Source: Chryseobacterium rhizosphaerae (GTDB lineage Bacteria > Bacteroidota > Bacteroidia > Flavobacteriales > Weeksellaceae). From it: a stretch of 64,000 nt of DNA. Location: contig NZ_QNUF01000013.1 in the NCBI RefSeq assembly GCF_003385455.1, forward strand, positions 62,001 through 126,000. Direction: 5' to 3'. The translations under genes were made by a program, and so were the position numbers. The notes below the pieces were generated by a model. The model was given only the letters and a program-made list of their open reading frames with translations, did not search any database and had not been told where the DNA came from. Positions 17,423 through 26,755 of this stretch are shown piece after piece. Numbering within the stretch: position 1 is the first letter of the stretch; each line of letters starts with the position of its first letter.

Positions 17423-18145
17423 ATGAAAATAATCGCTGTCATTCCTGCCCGATATGAAGCAAGCCGCTTTCCGGGAAAATTAATGCAGAATTTAGGAGAA
17501 AAAACCGTTATTACCACAACTTATCAGAATGTTGTGGAGACAGGTCTGTTTGATGAGGTATTTGTAGCAACAGATTCTCAAATTATCCTTGATGAAATTG
17601 TAAAAAATGGAGGAAAAGCTGTAATGACAGGACAGCATGAGACGGGAAGCGACCGTATTGCAGAAGCAGTACAGGCTATTGATTGCGATATTGTAATCAA
17701 TGTCCAGGGTGATGAACCTTTCCTAAAACTGGAACCTTTACAGCAATTGATCGAGGTCTTTAAAAATGATGATCAGCATGAAATCTCATTAGCATCTTTA
17801 AAAATAAAATTACGGGAAAAAGAGGAAATTGAAAATCCCAATAATGTAAAGGTAATTACAGATAATAAAGGTTTTGCTTTGTATTTCAGCCGATCTGTAA
17901 TTCCTTTTCACAGAGAAATTTCTTATCACATAGATTATTTTAAACATATCGGAGTATATGCATTCCGGAAAGAAGCGCTGCTGCAGTTTTCAAAACTGGA
18001 GATGAAACCTCTTGAAATATCAGAAAAAATTGAATGTATCCGTTATCTTGAATACGGAATGAAGATTAAAATGATAGAAACCAACTTCATTGGAGTAGGC
18101 ATTGATACTCCTGAAGATTTGGAAAAAGCGAGAAAATTAATTTAA
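17423..18145 (+). CDS. kdsB: 3-deoxy-manno-octulosonate cytidylyltransferase
   Basis: 240 residues, standard length. It activates Kdo with CTP to CMP-Kdo for the LPS inner core. Signatures are [15 protein letters not shown] (about 6-20), [14 protein letters not shown] (about 72-85), NVQGDEPFL (about 95-103) and the end [15 protein letters not shown]. Cytosolic. A TACTTTTG box (17338-17345) upstream may be its -7 region. Very safe call. Confidence 0.97.
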   Translation: MKIIAVIPARYEASRFPGKLMQNLGEKTVITTTYQNVVETGLFDEVFVATDSQIILDEIVKNGGKAVMTGQHETGSDRIAEAVQAIDCDIVINVQGDEPFLKLEPLQQLIEVFKNDDQHEISLASLKIKLREKEEIENPNNVKVITDNKGFALYFSRSVIPFHREISYHIDYFKHIGVYAFRKEALLQFSKLEMKPLEISEKIECIRYLEYGMKIKMIETNFIGVGIDTPEDLEKARKLI

Positions 18146-18243
18146 AATTTGAGAATCGAGTCATTTGAAAAATGAATAAAGAAAACCAGCGGATTAGTGA
18201 ATTTCCAATGAGTTGATTCACTTTCTCTGCTTTATTGGGCTTC

Positions 18244-18274
18244 TTGCTTTTTCGGTCAAATCCCCTTATATTTG
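18244..18274 (+). promoter_or_regulatory. Promoter of the 18293 gene
   Basis: TTG (18244-18246), a 20-nt gap and TATATTTG (18267-18274) match the consensus. The box lies 18 bp before the ATG. Confidence 0.75.
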
Positions 18275-18292
18275 AATTTATAAATAAAATTA

Positions 18293-18955
18293 ATGAAGAA
18301 ATTACTTTTTGTATTTGCCCTGATATTCTCGCATTTTACTTTTGCGCAGACCGCAAAAGAAATTATAGATAAAAACATTGAATTGTCCGGAGGATTAACC
18401 AATTGGAAACTTTTAAACTCAGTGTTGCTTCAGGGAAAAGTAGTTTTGGGAATTAAAGATGAATATGCTATAAAGATTTATCAACAGCGCCCAAATCTCA
18501 CCAAAACAGTGATTACCATCAACGGAAAAGATACGGCAATAGAAGGGTTTGATGGGAATAAAGGGTATGCAATGAACTATGCGACCAACAAACTTCAGGA
18601 ATATCCTGAATATGTTTCTGAAAGTTTTGATAATGATTTCATTGATTGGGAAAGCAAAGGTTTTGATGCTAAATACCTGGGAAAAGAAAAAGTAGGAGAG
18701 ATCTACTGTCATAAAGTTGAGCTTACAAAGAATGTCAATAAGAATATGTATTATTTTGATGCAAAAACTTATATGCTTCTAAAAGAAGTTAAGAAAGATG
18801 AAACGATGGTATATTCAGATTATAAAAAAGTAGGAAATCTTACAATGCCATTCAGAATAGAATCTTCAAGTTCTAAAAAAGATGGCGATTATGTGATGTT
18901 GCTCAATAAAATTGATATCAACAAAGTTTTTCCTGCTAATATTTTTAAGTTTTAA
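18293..18955 (+). CDS. Exported LolA/LppX-like protein, function unknown
   Basis: 220 residues with a signal peptide (about 1-18, ending TFAQ). The mature part starts AKEIIDKNIELSGGLTNWKLLNSVLLQGKVV, the pattern of Bacteroidota proteins loosely related to outer-membrane lipoprotein-sorting domains, and continues as a half-barrel of beta strands (DTAIEGFDGNKGYAMN, CHKVELTKN). Probably periplasmic. It shares its transcript with a glutathione peroxidase gene 36 bp downstream. No specific function can be stated. Confidence 0.65.
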   Translation: MKKLLFVFALIFSHFTFAQTAKEIIDKNIELSGGLTNWKLLNSVLLQGKVVLGIKDEYAIKIYQQRPNLTKTVITINGKDTAIEGFDGNKGYAMNYATNKLQEYPEYVSESFDNDFIDWESKGFDAKYLGKEKVGEIYCHKVELTKNVNKNMYYFDAKTYMLLKEVKKDETMVYSDYKKVGNLTMPFRIESSSSKKDGDYVMLLNKIDINKVFPANIFKF

Positions 18956-18991
18956 ATTAACGCAGTTTAGCTGCAAAAAAATCTATAAAAA

Positions 18992-19567
18992 ATGAAAAAT
19001 ATTTTTTTACTAATGCTTTCTTTTATAGCATTTCTGCAAAGCTGCACGAATCAAAAAAGCGAACTTTCTCAAGCTAAAACCAAAGAACTTATGGGAAAAA
19101 CAATATATGACTTCAAAGTAGAAAGTCTGGATGGCAAAGAAATTAATTTTGCAGATTTCAAAGGGAAGAAAATCCTTATTGTCAATACAGCTTCAGAATG
19201 TGGTTTTACCCCACAGTATGCGGATCTGGAAAAAGTATATGAGCAGTACAAAGATAAATTGGTAATCGTAGGTTTTCCTGCCAATAATTTTGGAGGTCAG
19301 GAACCGGGAACCAATACGGAAATCGGTGCTTTCTGCCAGAAAAATTATGGAGTAACTTTTCCATTGGCAGCAAAAGTTTCTGTAAAAGGAGATGATACAG
19401 CGCCTATCTTTAAATATTTGACAGAAAAAGAATTAAATGGAGTGAAAAATACAAGTATTCTCTGGAACTTCACAAAATTCTTAATTGATGAAAATGGAAA
19501 GTTGGTAGATACTTTTGTAAGTACTACAAAACCTACAGATGATGCTATTACAAAGTATCTGAAATAA
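18992..19567 (+). CDS. Glutathione peroxidase family protein, lipoprotein form
   Basis: 191 residues. The start LLMLSFIAFLQSC is a lipobox with Cys at about 18, so the enzyme is probably envelope-anchored. The peroxidase domain has the catalytic loop NTASECGFTPQY (Cys form, no selenocysteine), GFPANNFGGQEPG with the conserved Gln, and WNFTKFLID with Trp and Asn. It reduces peroxides, probably with thioredoxin-like donors. It lies 36 bp after the LolA-like gene and is closed by a strong terminator. Confidence 0.93.
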   Translation: MKNIFLLMLSFIAFLQSCTNQKSELSQAKTKELMGKTIYDFKVESLDGKEINFADFKGKKILIVNTASECGFTPQYADLEKVYEQYKDKLVIVGFPANNFGGQEPGTNTEIGAFCQKNYGVTFPLAAKVSVKGDDTAPIFKYLTEKELNGVKNTSILWNFTKFLIDENGKLVDTFVSTTKPTDDAITKYLK

Positions 19568-19589
19568 AGATAAAAAAGTATATTTTTAC

Positions 19590-19625
19590 AAAGTGGATGT
19601 TGAGTTAACATCCACTTTTTTTATT
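19590..19625 (+). terminator. Terminator after the glutathione peroxidase gene
   Basis: AAAGTGGATGTT (19590-19601) pairs with AACATCCACTTT (19607-19618) around a 5-nt loop and is followed by a T-rich tract. Confidence 0.9.
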
Positions 19626-19646
19626 TTAAAATAAATTTATACCTCC

Positions 19647-20162
19647 ATGAAAAAAATAATCTTTACCATTTCTATCCTGGCTTCCTTTATGTTAGGATTT
19701 GCATTTAAAGCAGGTACAGAAAATACATCTGATCATATGAAAAGAGTGACCGGTATCGGCGGAATCTTTTTTAAATCCAAAGATCCTAAAAAAATGAGAG
19801 ACTGGTACAAAGAGCATTTGGGTTTTGAAACCAATGAATATGGAACTGTTTTTGAGTGGTATCAGGGAGCTGATAACTCTAAAAAAGGATTTAGTCAATG
19901 GAGTCCTTTCAATGAAAAAACTAAATATTTTCAACCTTCGGAAAAAGACTTTATGATTAATTACAGGGTAGAAAATCTTGAAAAACTCGTGGAAGAACTT
20001 CAAAAAGAAAATGTAACAATCGTTGATAAAATGGAGACCTATGAATACGGTAAGTTTGTTCATATCATGGATCCTGAAGGAAATAAAATAGAGCTTTGGG
20101 AACCTAACGACATTGAATATGAAAAATTGGGGCAAAAGATGAAGAGTAAAACGACAAAATAA
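19647..20162 (+). CDS. VOC (glyoxalase/bleomycin resistance) protein with signal anchor
   Basis: 171 residues. A hydrophobic N-terminus (about 1-22) suggests export or anchoring, which is unusual for this fold. The VOC domain follows: GIGGIFFKSKDPKKMRDWYKEHLGFETNEYG at its start and VHIMDPEGNKIELWEPND at its end, the latter holding the metal-ligand Glu. Family members act on small reactive molecules or bind drugs. The substrate is unknown. The next gene faces it from the opposite strand 27 bp away. Confidence 0.82.
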   Translation: MKKIIFTISILASFMLGFAFKAGTENTSDHMKRVTGIGGIFFKSKDPKKMRDWYKEHLGFETNEYGTVFEWYQGADNSKKGFSQWSPFNEKTKYFQPSEKDFMINYRVENLEKLVEELQKENVTIVDKMETYEYGKFVHIMDPEGNKIELWEPNDIEYEKLGQKMKSKTTK

Positions 20163-20189
20163 TGCGTAAGGCTCCTCAATTAATAATCG

Positions 20190-20846
20190 CTATTCATTAG
20201 TTTTCTCTGCGAAACAAAAAATATTACCCAGTTTTATACTGGAGTACCCATTACTTTTAATCTTTGAAGAATTAATCATTGCCTTTGCCAGAATATCCGT
20301 AGGCAAGGGCTTTTGGCTTTCCAATAATCCAAGTTTATTAGCGAACTTTATAATTCTGCTGCCCAAGACTTCTCCTGCTCTTCCAGAGTTTTTTCTTTCA
20401 AGCATTCCGGGTTTAAAAATGGTGATTTTATTGAAATGTAATTGCCTTACAGCTTCTTCGAGCTCTCCTTTCATTTTGGAATAGAAGATTTTAGACTTAG
20501 GACTAGCTCCATAAGCAGAAACCAAAATATAATCCTCTACATTATTTTCTTTGGCTGCCTTGGCAAATTCATACTGATAATCAAAATCTACCTTTTTCTG
20601 GGCTTCCTTGCTTCCTGCATCCTTTAAAGTAGTTCCCAGACAGGAAAATGCAACATCTCCTTTCACCATTTCTTTCCATTCCTCAGGTTTTTCAAAATTG
20701 ACAACATGAACTTTAAGCCTTTCATTTTCAATATCAACAGGTTTTCTTACAAAAATATCCACTTCCTCAAAATCCTTGTCATTGAGTAACTGATTGACTA
20801 AATCTTTTCCTGTAGCGCCTGTAGCACCGATTACTAGAGCTTTCAT
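20190..20846 (-). CDS. NAD(P)-binding Rossmann protein, HTATIP2-like
   Basis: 218 residues. The Rossmann loop GATGATGKDLVNQLL is at the N-terminus (about 7-21). DVAFSCLGTTLKDAG (about 65-80) and DYILVSAYGASPKSKIFYSKMKGELEEAV (about 105-133) hold the SxxxK-type residues of atypical short-chain dehydrogenases. It resembles oxidoreductases of the TIP30/HTATIP2 group. Cytosolic. The substrate is not known. It is a single gene on the minus strand, convergent with the VOC gene. Confidence 0.83.
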   Translation of the reverse strand: MKALVIGATGATGKDLVNQLLNDKDFEEVDIFVRKPVDIENERLKVHVVNFEKPEEWKEMVKGDVAFSCLGTTLKDAGSKEAQKKVDFDYQYEFAKAAKENNVEDYILVSAYGASPKSKIFYSKMKGELEEAVRQLHFNKITIFKPGMLERKNSGRAGEVLGSRIIKFANKLGLLESQKPLPTDILAKAMINSSKIKSNGYSSIKLGNIFCFAEKTNE

Positions 20847-20986
20847 AACAATCTATTTTGAGGTGATGGTATTTTCCTTTCTTAAATTTACTAAATTTGA
20901 TTTAAAGTTTATACATTTTTTATGTTATTAAATAACATCTCAGAACATCATCATTTTTATTATATTGCTACCTATAAACGAAAAAC

Positions 20987-21343
20987 ATGGATGCCAACGA
21001 AATTTTAGACTATTGTCTTGCCAAAAAAGCAGTTACGGAAAGTTTTCCCTTTGATAACGAAACTCTTGTGATGAAAGTGGACACTAAAATGTTTCTGCTT
21101 ATGGGACTTGAAAGACAGCCATTAGCCATTAATGTGAAAACAGATCCTGAGTGGAGTGCAGAGCTTCGTGAGCAATATCCTCAGATTACAGGAGCTTATC
21201 ATATGAATAAAACCCATTGGAATTCCGTTTCACTAGATGGCTTAAAAAGAGAACTCATCTTAAAGTTAATAGATCATTCCTATGAATTGGTATTTAAATC
21301 TTTAACCAAGAAGGCTCAGAATGCAATTAATGAGTCTTTATAA
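20987..21343 (+). CDS. MmcQ/YjbR family protein
   Basis: 118 residues, typical length. The start ANEILDYCLAKKAVTESFPFDNETLVMKV and HMNKTHWNSVSLDG in the second half are the YjbR signature (double-wing, CyaY-like fold). Some members bind DNA or small ligands, but no general function is established. Cytosolic. It stands alone, divergent from the Rossmann gene. Confidence 0.88.
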   Translation: MDANEILDYCLAKKAVTESFPFDNETLVMKVDTKMFLLMGLERQPLAINVKTDPEWSAELREQYPQITGAYHMNKTHWNSVSLDGLKRELILKLIDHSYELVFKSLTKKAQNAINESL

Positions 21344-21442
21344 GACGGAGAATAAGGTGTCCAATATTCTTTTTAAGGCATGCATTTTGTTGTCTGCTTC
21401 CCAGTAAATACTTGAAAATCATATTCACAAAATAAAATTTAA

Positions 21443-21946
21443 ATGAAAAAAAATCTTACATTACTAATGGCTGCAGGAGTATTATCCGTTACACTATTCA
21501 GTTGTAATAAGAGTGATAAGAAACCTCTTTCTGAGAATACTGAGGCAAAATCTGAAAAATCAAATCCGTCTGAGAATCAGGAAAACTTAAAATTAGAATT
21601 TACGGGTACAGATCATTTTACCATCAAAAACCCAAAATTGAAGGTGAGTTTATATGCCCATGATCCGCTTCTAGCTGATGCTCCCGCTACATTAATTACA
21701 GAAAAGGAGTATGAGCAAACATCGGTTCCTTTTACTATTGACCTGCCTATACCTAAAGATGCTGCAAGCCGTATTGACCCCAAAGCTGCAGAAGGTATGA
21801 AATATTATGTCTCAATAGAATGGGATTCTGACGGAAACGGTAAAGCGGGTGAAAAAAGAGATATCTATATAGACCATGATAAAGAATTCCCCAATGTGAA
21901 ATTGAACGGTGAACCACAAAAGGTCTATTTAAAAATACTAAAATAA
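21443..21946 (+). CDS. Lipoprotein, possibly YbaY-like
   Basis: 167 residues. Lipobox TLFSC with Cys at about 21, then a charged linker rich in Glu, Lys and Ser (22-50), then one beta-rich domain. The stretch VPFTIDLPIPKDAASRIDP followed by YYVSIEWDSDGNGKAGEKRD faintly recalls YbaY-type lipoproteins, but I would not rely on it. A Ca-binding-like DSDGNGKAGE loop is visible. Closed by a terminator shared with the convergent ribF. Confidence 0.62.
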   Translation: MKKNLTLLMAAGVLSVTLFSCNKSDKKPLSENTEAKSEKSNPSENQENLKLEFTGTDHFTIKNPKLKVSLYAHDPLLADAPATLITEKEYEQTSVPFTIDLPIPKDAASRIDPKAAEGMKYYVSIEWDSDGNGKAGEKRDIYIDHDKEFPNVKLNGEPQKVYLKILK

Positions 21947-21953
21947 AATCTAT

Positions 21954-21990
21954 TAAACTGTTTCATGCACATTGTATGAAACAGTTTTTA
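21954..21990. terminator. Bidirectional terminator between the lipoprotein gene and ribF
   Basis: AAACTGTTTCAT (21955-21966) pairs with ATGAAACAGTTT (21976-21987), with A- and T-rich flanks that allow function in both directions. Confidence 0.85.
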
Positions 21991-21992
21991 TT

Positions 21993-22913
21993 TTAAAAAT
22001 TAAATTCTTCGGTTAATCTTTTATCCTCATCCAGTCTTTCAATCAGTTTTTCCAGCCCTTCAAATTTTATTTCATCATGAAGGAAGTCTCTGAACCTGAC
22101 TGTAATTTTCTCATCATAAATATCTCCGTCAAAATCAAGGATATACACTTCAACAGTTAACTTTTCTCCGTTTACCGTTGGGTTGGTTCCAACGCTCAAC
22201 ATCCCTTTATATTGATTTCCTTTTACTTCAACTTCAACAATATAAGCTCCTTTTTTAGGTAATAGCTTGATTGATTCTGTGTCGATATTGGCTGTGGGAT
22301 AACCAATGGTTCTTCCGATCTTTTTTCCGTGAACTACAGTTCCGGAAACAGAGTAGGAGTACCCCAGCATTTCATTGGCTTCTTTAATATGTCCTGTTAA
22401 AAGAGCATTACGTACTTTCGTTGAACTGATATTATTTTCGTGAATATTGATTGCTTCCATTTGTTCAACCTCAAAATCCAGTTCTTTGGATAATTTTTGA
22501 AGCAATTCAAAATTTCCGCTTTTATTTTTTCCGAAAGAATGGTCATAACCTATAATCAGGTACTTAACATTGAGTTTGTCAATTAAAATCTGACGCACAA
22601 ATTCTTCGCCGGTTAAATTTCTGAACTCTTCATCAAATTCTTTCAGGAATAAATGAGCAATACCATATTTTTCAATAAGCTGCTTCTTTTCTTCTAATGT
22701 ATTCAGAAGCTTTAGATCTTCATTAGGATTAAAAATAAACCTGGGATGTGGCCAAAAAGTAAGAATTGCTGTTTCCAGATTGTTTTCTGTACCTATTGTT
22801 ATCAATTCATCAATGATGCTTTTATGCCCAAGATGTACCCCGTCAAACATACCTAAAGACAATGCTAAAGGCTTTTGAGAAGAATAATCTGTAAAATTTT
22901 TGAAAACTTTCAA
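21993..22913 (-). CDS. ribF: Bifunctional riboflavin kinase / FAD synthetase
   Basis: 306 residues from TTG at 22913. The same frame extends up to an ATG at 22988, but a good promoter lies between the two, so that ATG would not be transcribed. The N-terminal nucleotidyltransferase has LGMFDGVHLGHKSI (about 20-33) and SSTKVRNALLTGHIKEAN. The C-terminal kinase has GRTIGYPTANI and VGTNPTVNG. It makes FMN and FAD from riboflavin. Cytosolic. It is convergent with the lipoprotein gene. Very safe identification; the start rests on the promoter. Confidence 0.95.
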   Translation of the reverse strand: MKVFKNFTDYSSQKPLALSLGMFDGVHLGHKSIIDELITIGTENNLETAILTFWPHPRFIFNPNEDLKLLNTLEEKKQLIEKYGIAHLFLKEFDEEFRNLTGEEFVRQILIDKLNVKYLIIGYDHSFGKNKSGNFELLQKLSKELDFEVEQMEAINIHENNISSTKVRNALLTGHIKEANEMLGYSYSVSGTVVHGKKIGRTIGYPTANIDTESIKLLPKKGAYIVEVEVKGNQYKGMLSVGTNPTVNGEKLTVEVYILDFDGDIYDEKITVRFRDFLHDEIKFEGLEKLIERLDEDKRLTEEFNF

Positions 22914-22932
22914 AACGGAAAAATTTTGACTG

Positions 22933-22963
22933 CAAATATAGAAATAATGTGCCAATCTATCAA
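22933..22963 (-). promoter_or_regulatory. Promoter of ribF
   Basis: On the minus strand TTG (22963-22961), a 20-nt gap and TATATTTG (22940-22933). It decides the ribF start: the box is 20 bp upstream of the TTG codon and downstream of the alternative ATG. Confidence 0.82.
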
Positions 22964-23068
22964 TATAACAGTGTATCAATAATTTCAATGATAAATATTG
23001 TTACATTACTAAAATGTTATATTGCTACATGACTGAAAAAAGCATGATAAAAATCTTTTTTTTACCAA

Positions 23069-24627
<1,559 letters not shown>

Positions 24628-24631
24628 TAAA

Positions 24632-24711
24632 TTAGACATAAAGATATCAGATACTAGACATGAGACTTTAAGGTTGTCTGAAATCTGAAATCTGAAATCT
24701 TCAAATCTAAA
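24632..24711. repeat. Word-palindrome spacer between atpD and atpC
   Basis: The left arm (24632-24666) begins TTAGACATAAAGATATCAG. The right arm (24676-24711) read on the other strand begins TTTAGATTTGAAGATTTCAG. They pair with scattered mismatches. The right arm is a tandem of CTGAAAT. The spacer separates two subunits of one enzyme complex. Confidence 0.78.
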
Positions 24712-24716
24712 TTAAA

Positions 24717-24998
24717 ATGAATATAAAAATTTTAACACCAGAATACGTAGTTTTTGAAGGAGAAGTAAACTCAGTATTGTTGCCTGGAAAAAATGGTGAA
24801 TTTCACATCATGCAAAACCACGCAGGAATTGTTTCTTCTTTAGTCGGTGGTAAAGTAAAGCTTTTTGCTAATTCAATTGATGATGCTTTTGCTAAAAACT
24901 TTGCTAAAGAAAATGAGAAAGACTCTGTTTTTTCTTATTCTATCAAAAGCGGTGTTGTAGAATTTAATCATAATAAAGGAATTATCCTTTGTGAATAA
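24717..24998 (+). CDS. atpC: F1F0 ATP synthase subunit epsilon
   Basis: 93 residues, a short form: it contains the N-terminal beta-sandwich (MNIKILTPEYVVFEGEVNSVLLPGKNGEFHIMQNHAGIVSSLVGG) and lacks the C-terminal helical hairpin that inhibits hydrolysis in longer homologues. It joins gamma to the c-ring in the central stalk. Transcribed after atpD across the palindromic spacer, and closed by a terminator. Short epsilon subunits are usual in Bacteroidota. Confidence 0.95.
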   Translation: MNIKILTPEYVVFEGEVNSVLLPGKNGEFHIMQNHAGIVSSLVGGKVKLFANSIDDAFAKNFAKENEKDSVFSYSIKSGVVEFNHNKGIILCE

Positions 24999-25027
24999 TT
25001 AAATGAAAAGCTAAATATATTTTCAAG

Positions 25028-25059
25028 AAAGTGTAACTTTGTGTTACACTTTTTTTATT
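25028..25059 (+). terminator. Terminator of the atpD-atpC unit
   Basis: AAAGTGTAAC (25028-25037) pairs with GTTACACTTT (25043-25052), 5-nt loop, T-run after it. Confidence 0.92.
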
Positions 25060-25079
25060 TTATGTAAAAGGCTGGTTCT

Positions 25080-25898
25080 ATGAAGAAAAGTATTATTATA
25101 TTCTTTACACTTCTGGGAGTTTTCCTCAATGCCCAGAATATTAAGACCAAAAGAGGAATTATCAACTTAGACGGAATCCCGGTAGCAAAACTCTCCAATA
25201 AATCCAGTAATTATACTTTTATGGATTTAAAGGAGACACCATTATACACTATAAAATTTATAGATAAAAGTATTGTTGATTCTGTGAGAGACAGCTATAT
25301 AGAAATTAATAGAGTATATAACAGGGATAAAGTAATAGAACTGGATTATATTTCACCATCGGCATTTTCCGGGGAAGAAAAATCTGCCGTTTATACTTCC
25401 GTGAATGGTCTTAAAATAATTGATAACAAAGGGATCAATGTAAAGAATCTCGATGAGCTGTTTTCGAACATGCCGAAAAGAAAGCTGGACAGTAAGACAA
25501 AAGAAGCTTATGCCATCAGAAAAAAGATTGATAAGCTGAATATTGAGGTCAATAAAGTAGGCGAGATCCTAAGTAATGGTGTTCCGGTAGGGTATTTTAC
25601 TAATTTGCCAGTAAGTTTCGGGTCGGATGATACCATCATGGATAAAACTTTTATAGATATCGAAATCTACGATGCCAAAAGTAAATATATCGGACGGTAT
25701 ATTACAACTACAAAGCAATTGAAAAGTGCTGGCGGTAAATCTTTTACGATTTACCGGGAAATGTCTGGCAGAGCCTCTATTTTAAAATTCCCAACCTATA
25801 AAGCACTTGCAGAACGCATGGCTATTATGGATCCCAATTTTATTAAAACGCAGGAAAAAGTATCTGTTGGCCCTGTTGTAAAAGATACATCTAATTAG
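25080..25898 (+). CDS. Exported protein of unknown function
   Basis: 272 residues with a signal peptide (about 1-19, ending FLNAQ). The mature protein is rich in Lys, Ile and short beta strands; KTKRGIINLDGIPVAKLSNKSSNYTF and a related VNKVGEILSNGVPVGYFTNL near residue 165 look like two copies of one unit, which suggests an internal duplication. No family is recognised. It is followed by the repeat array and then a gene on the opposite strand, so it is the last gene before a long non-coding stretch. Confidence 0.6.
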   Translation: MKKSIIIFFTLLGVFLNAQNIKTKRGIINLDGIPVAKLSNKSSNYTFMDLKETPLYTIKFIDKSIVDSVRDSYIEINRVYNRDKVIELDYISPSAFSGEEKSAVYTSVNGLKIIDNKGINVKNLDELFSNMPKRKLDSKTKEAYAIRKKIDKLNIEVNKVGEILSNGVPVGYFTNLPVSFGSDDTIMDKTFIDIEIYDAKSKYIGRYITTTKQLKSAGGKSFTIYREMSGRASILKFPTYKALAERMAIMDPNFIKTQEKVSVGPVVKDTSN

Positions 25899-25919
25899 AA
25901 AACATTCAATAGAAATAGG

Positions 25920-26645
25920 TTTTTATCGTATAATAAAAAGATCAGCATGCCCCGCAAAATCTGCGAGCGTATTATCTTCAATAAAAATTGAACTTCTTCC
26001 AAAACCTAGCAGAGTCTTTGTCATTCCGTAGGAATCTCAACGTCATTATTATAAAAAAATAATCTGGATTCCTCCGGAATGACAAACAAAATGTTTTTAT
26101 CGTATAATAAAAAAATCTGCAGGATCCGCAAAAATCTGCGAGCGTATTACCTTCAGTAAAAATTGAACTTTATCCAAAACCTACCATAGCCTTTGTCATT
26201 CCGTAGGAATCTCAACCTCATTATAAAAAAAAATCTGGATTCCTCTGGAATGACAAACTAAGCGTTTTACCATGTAATAAAAAAGATCAGCATGCTCCGC
26301 AAAATTTGCGAGCGTATTAGCTTCAGTAAAAATTGAACTTCTTCCAAAACCTACCGGAGTCTTTGTCATTTTGTAGGAATCTCAACGTCATTATTATAAA
26401 AAAATAATCTGGATTCCTCCGGAATGACAAACTAAGCGTTTTATCATGTAATAAAAAAGATCAGCATGCTCCACAAAATTTGCGAGCGTATTATCTTCAG
26501 TAAAAATTGTACTTTATCCAAAACCTAGCAGAGTCTTTGTCATTCCGTAGGAATCTCAATATTATTATAAGAAAAAATAATCTGGATCCTCCGGAATGAC
26601 AAACTAAGCGTTTTTACCATGTAATAAAAAACTGCTTGATCTGCA
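25920..26645. repeat. Four tandem 170-174-bp units plus a partial fifth
   Basis: The motif TTTTA(T/C)C(G/A)T starts units at about 25920, 26094, 26264, 26438 and 26611 (spacings 174, 170, 174, 173). Each unit carries GCGAGCGTATTA near its first third and a large hairpin. In unit 1 TTGTCATTCCGTAGGAATC (26018-26036) pairs with GATTCCTCCGGAATGACAA (26067-26085) with one mismatch. The last unit breaks off after about 30 bp. The 856-bp gap holds no supported gene; 26646-26755 shows nothing recognisable. Confidence 0.93.
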
Positions 26646-26755
26646 AAAGTTGTATCCAATAAGAATTTAGCTCGTTCGTTAATAATTTCAAAAATTAATT
26701 GGCAATTGGAAAATCTGTGGAATTTTTAAAATCCCTGAGAAAAAACTAAAAAATT

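Noticed and set aside
19692..20135. 147-residue open frame on the minus strand
   Set aside because: Antisense to the VOC gene; Phe-rich shadow.
25920..26645. CRISPR array
   Set aside because: Units are 170-174 bp long and repeated along their whole length; there are no short repeats with unique spacers and no cas genes.
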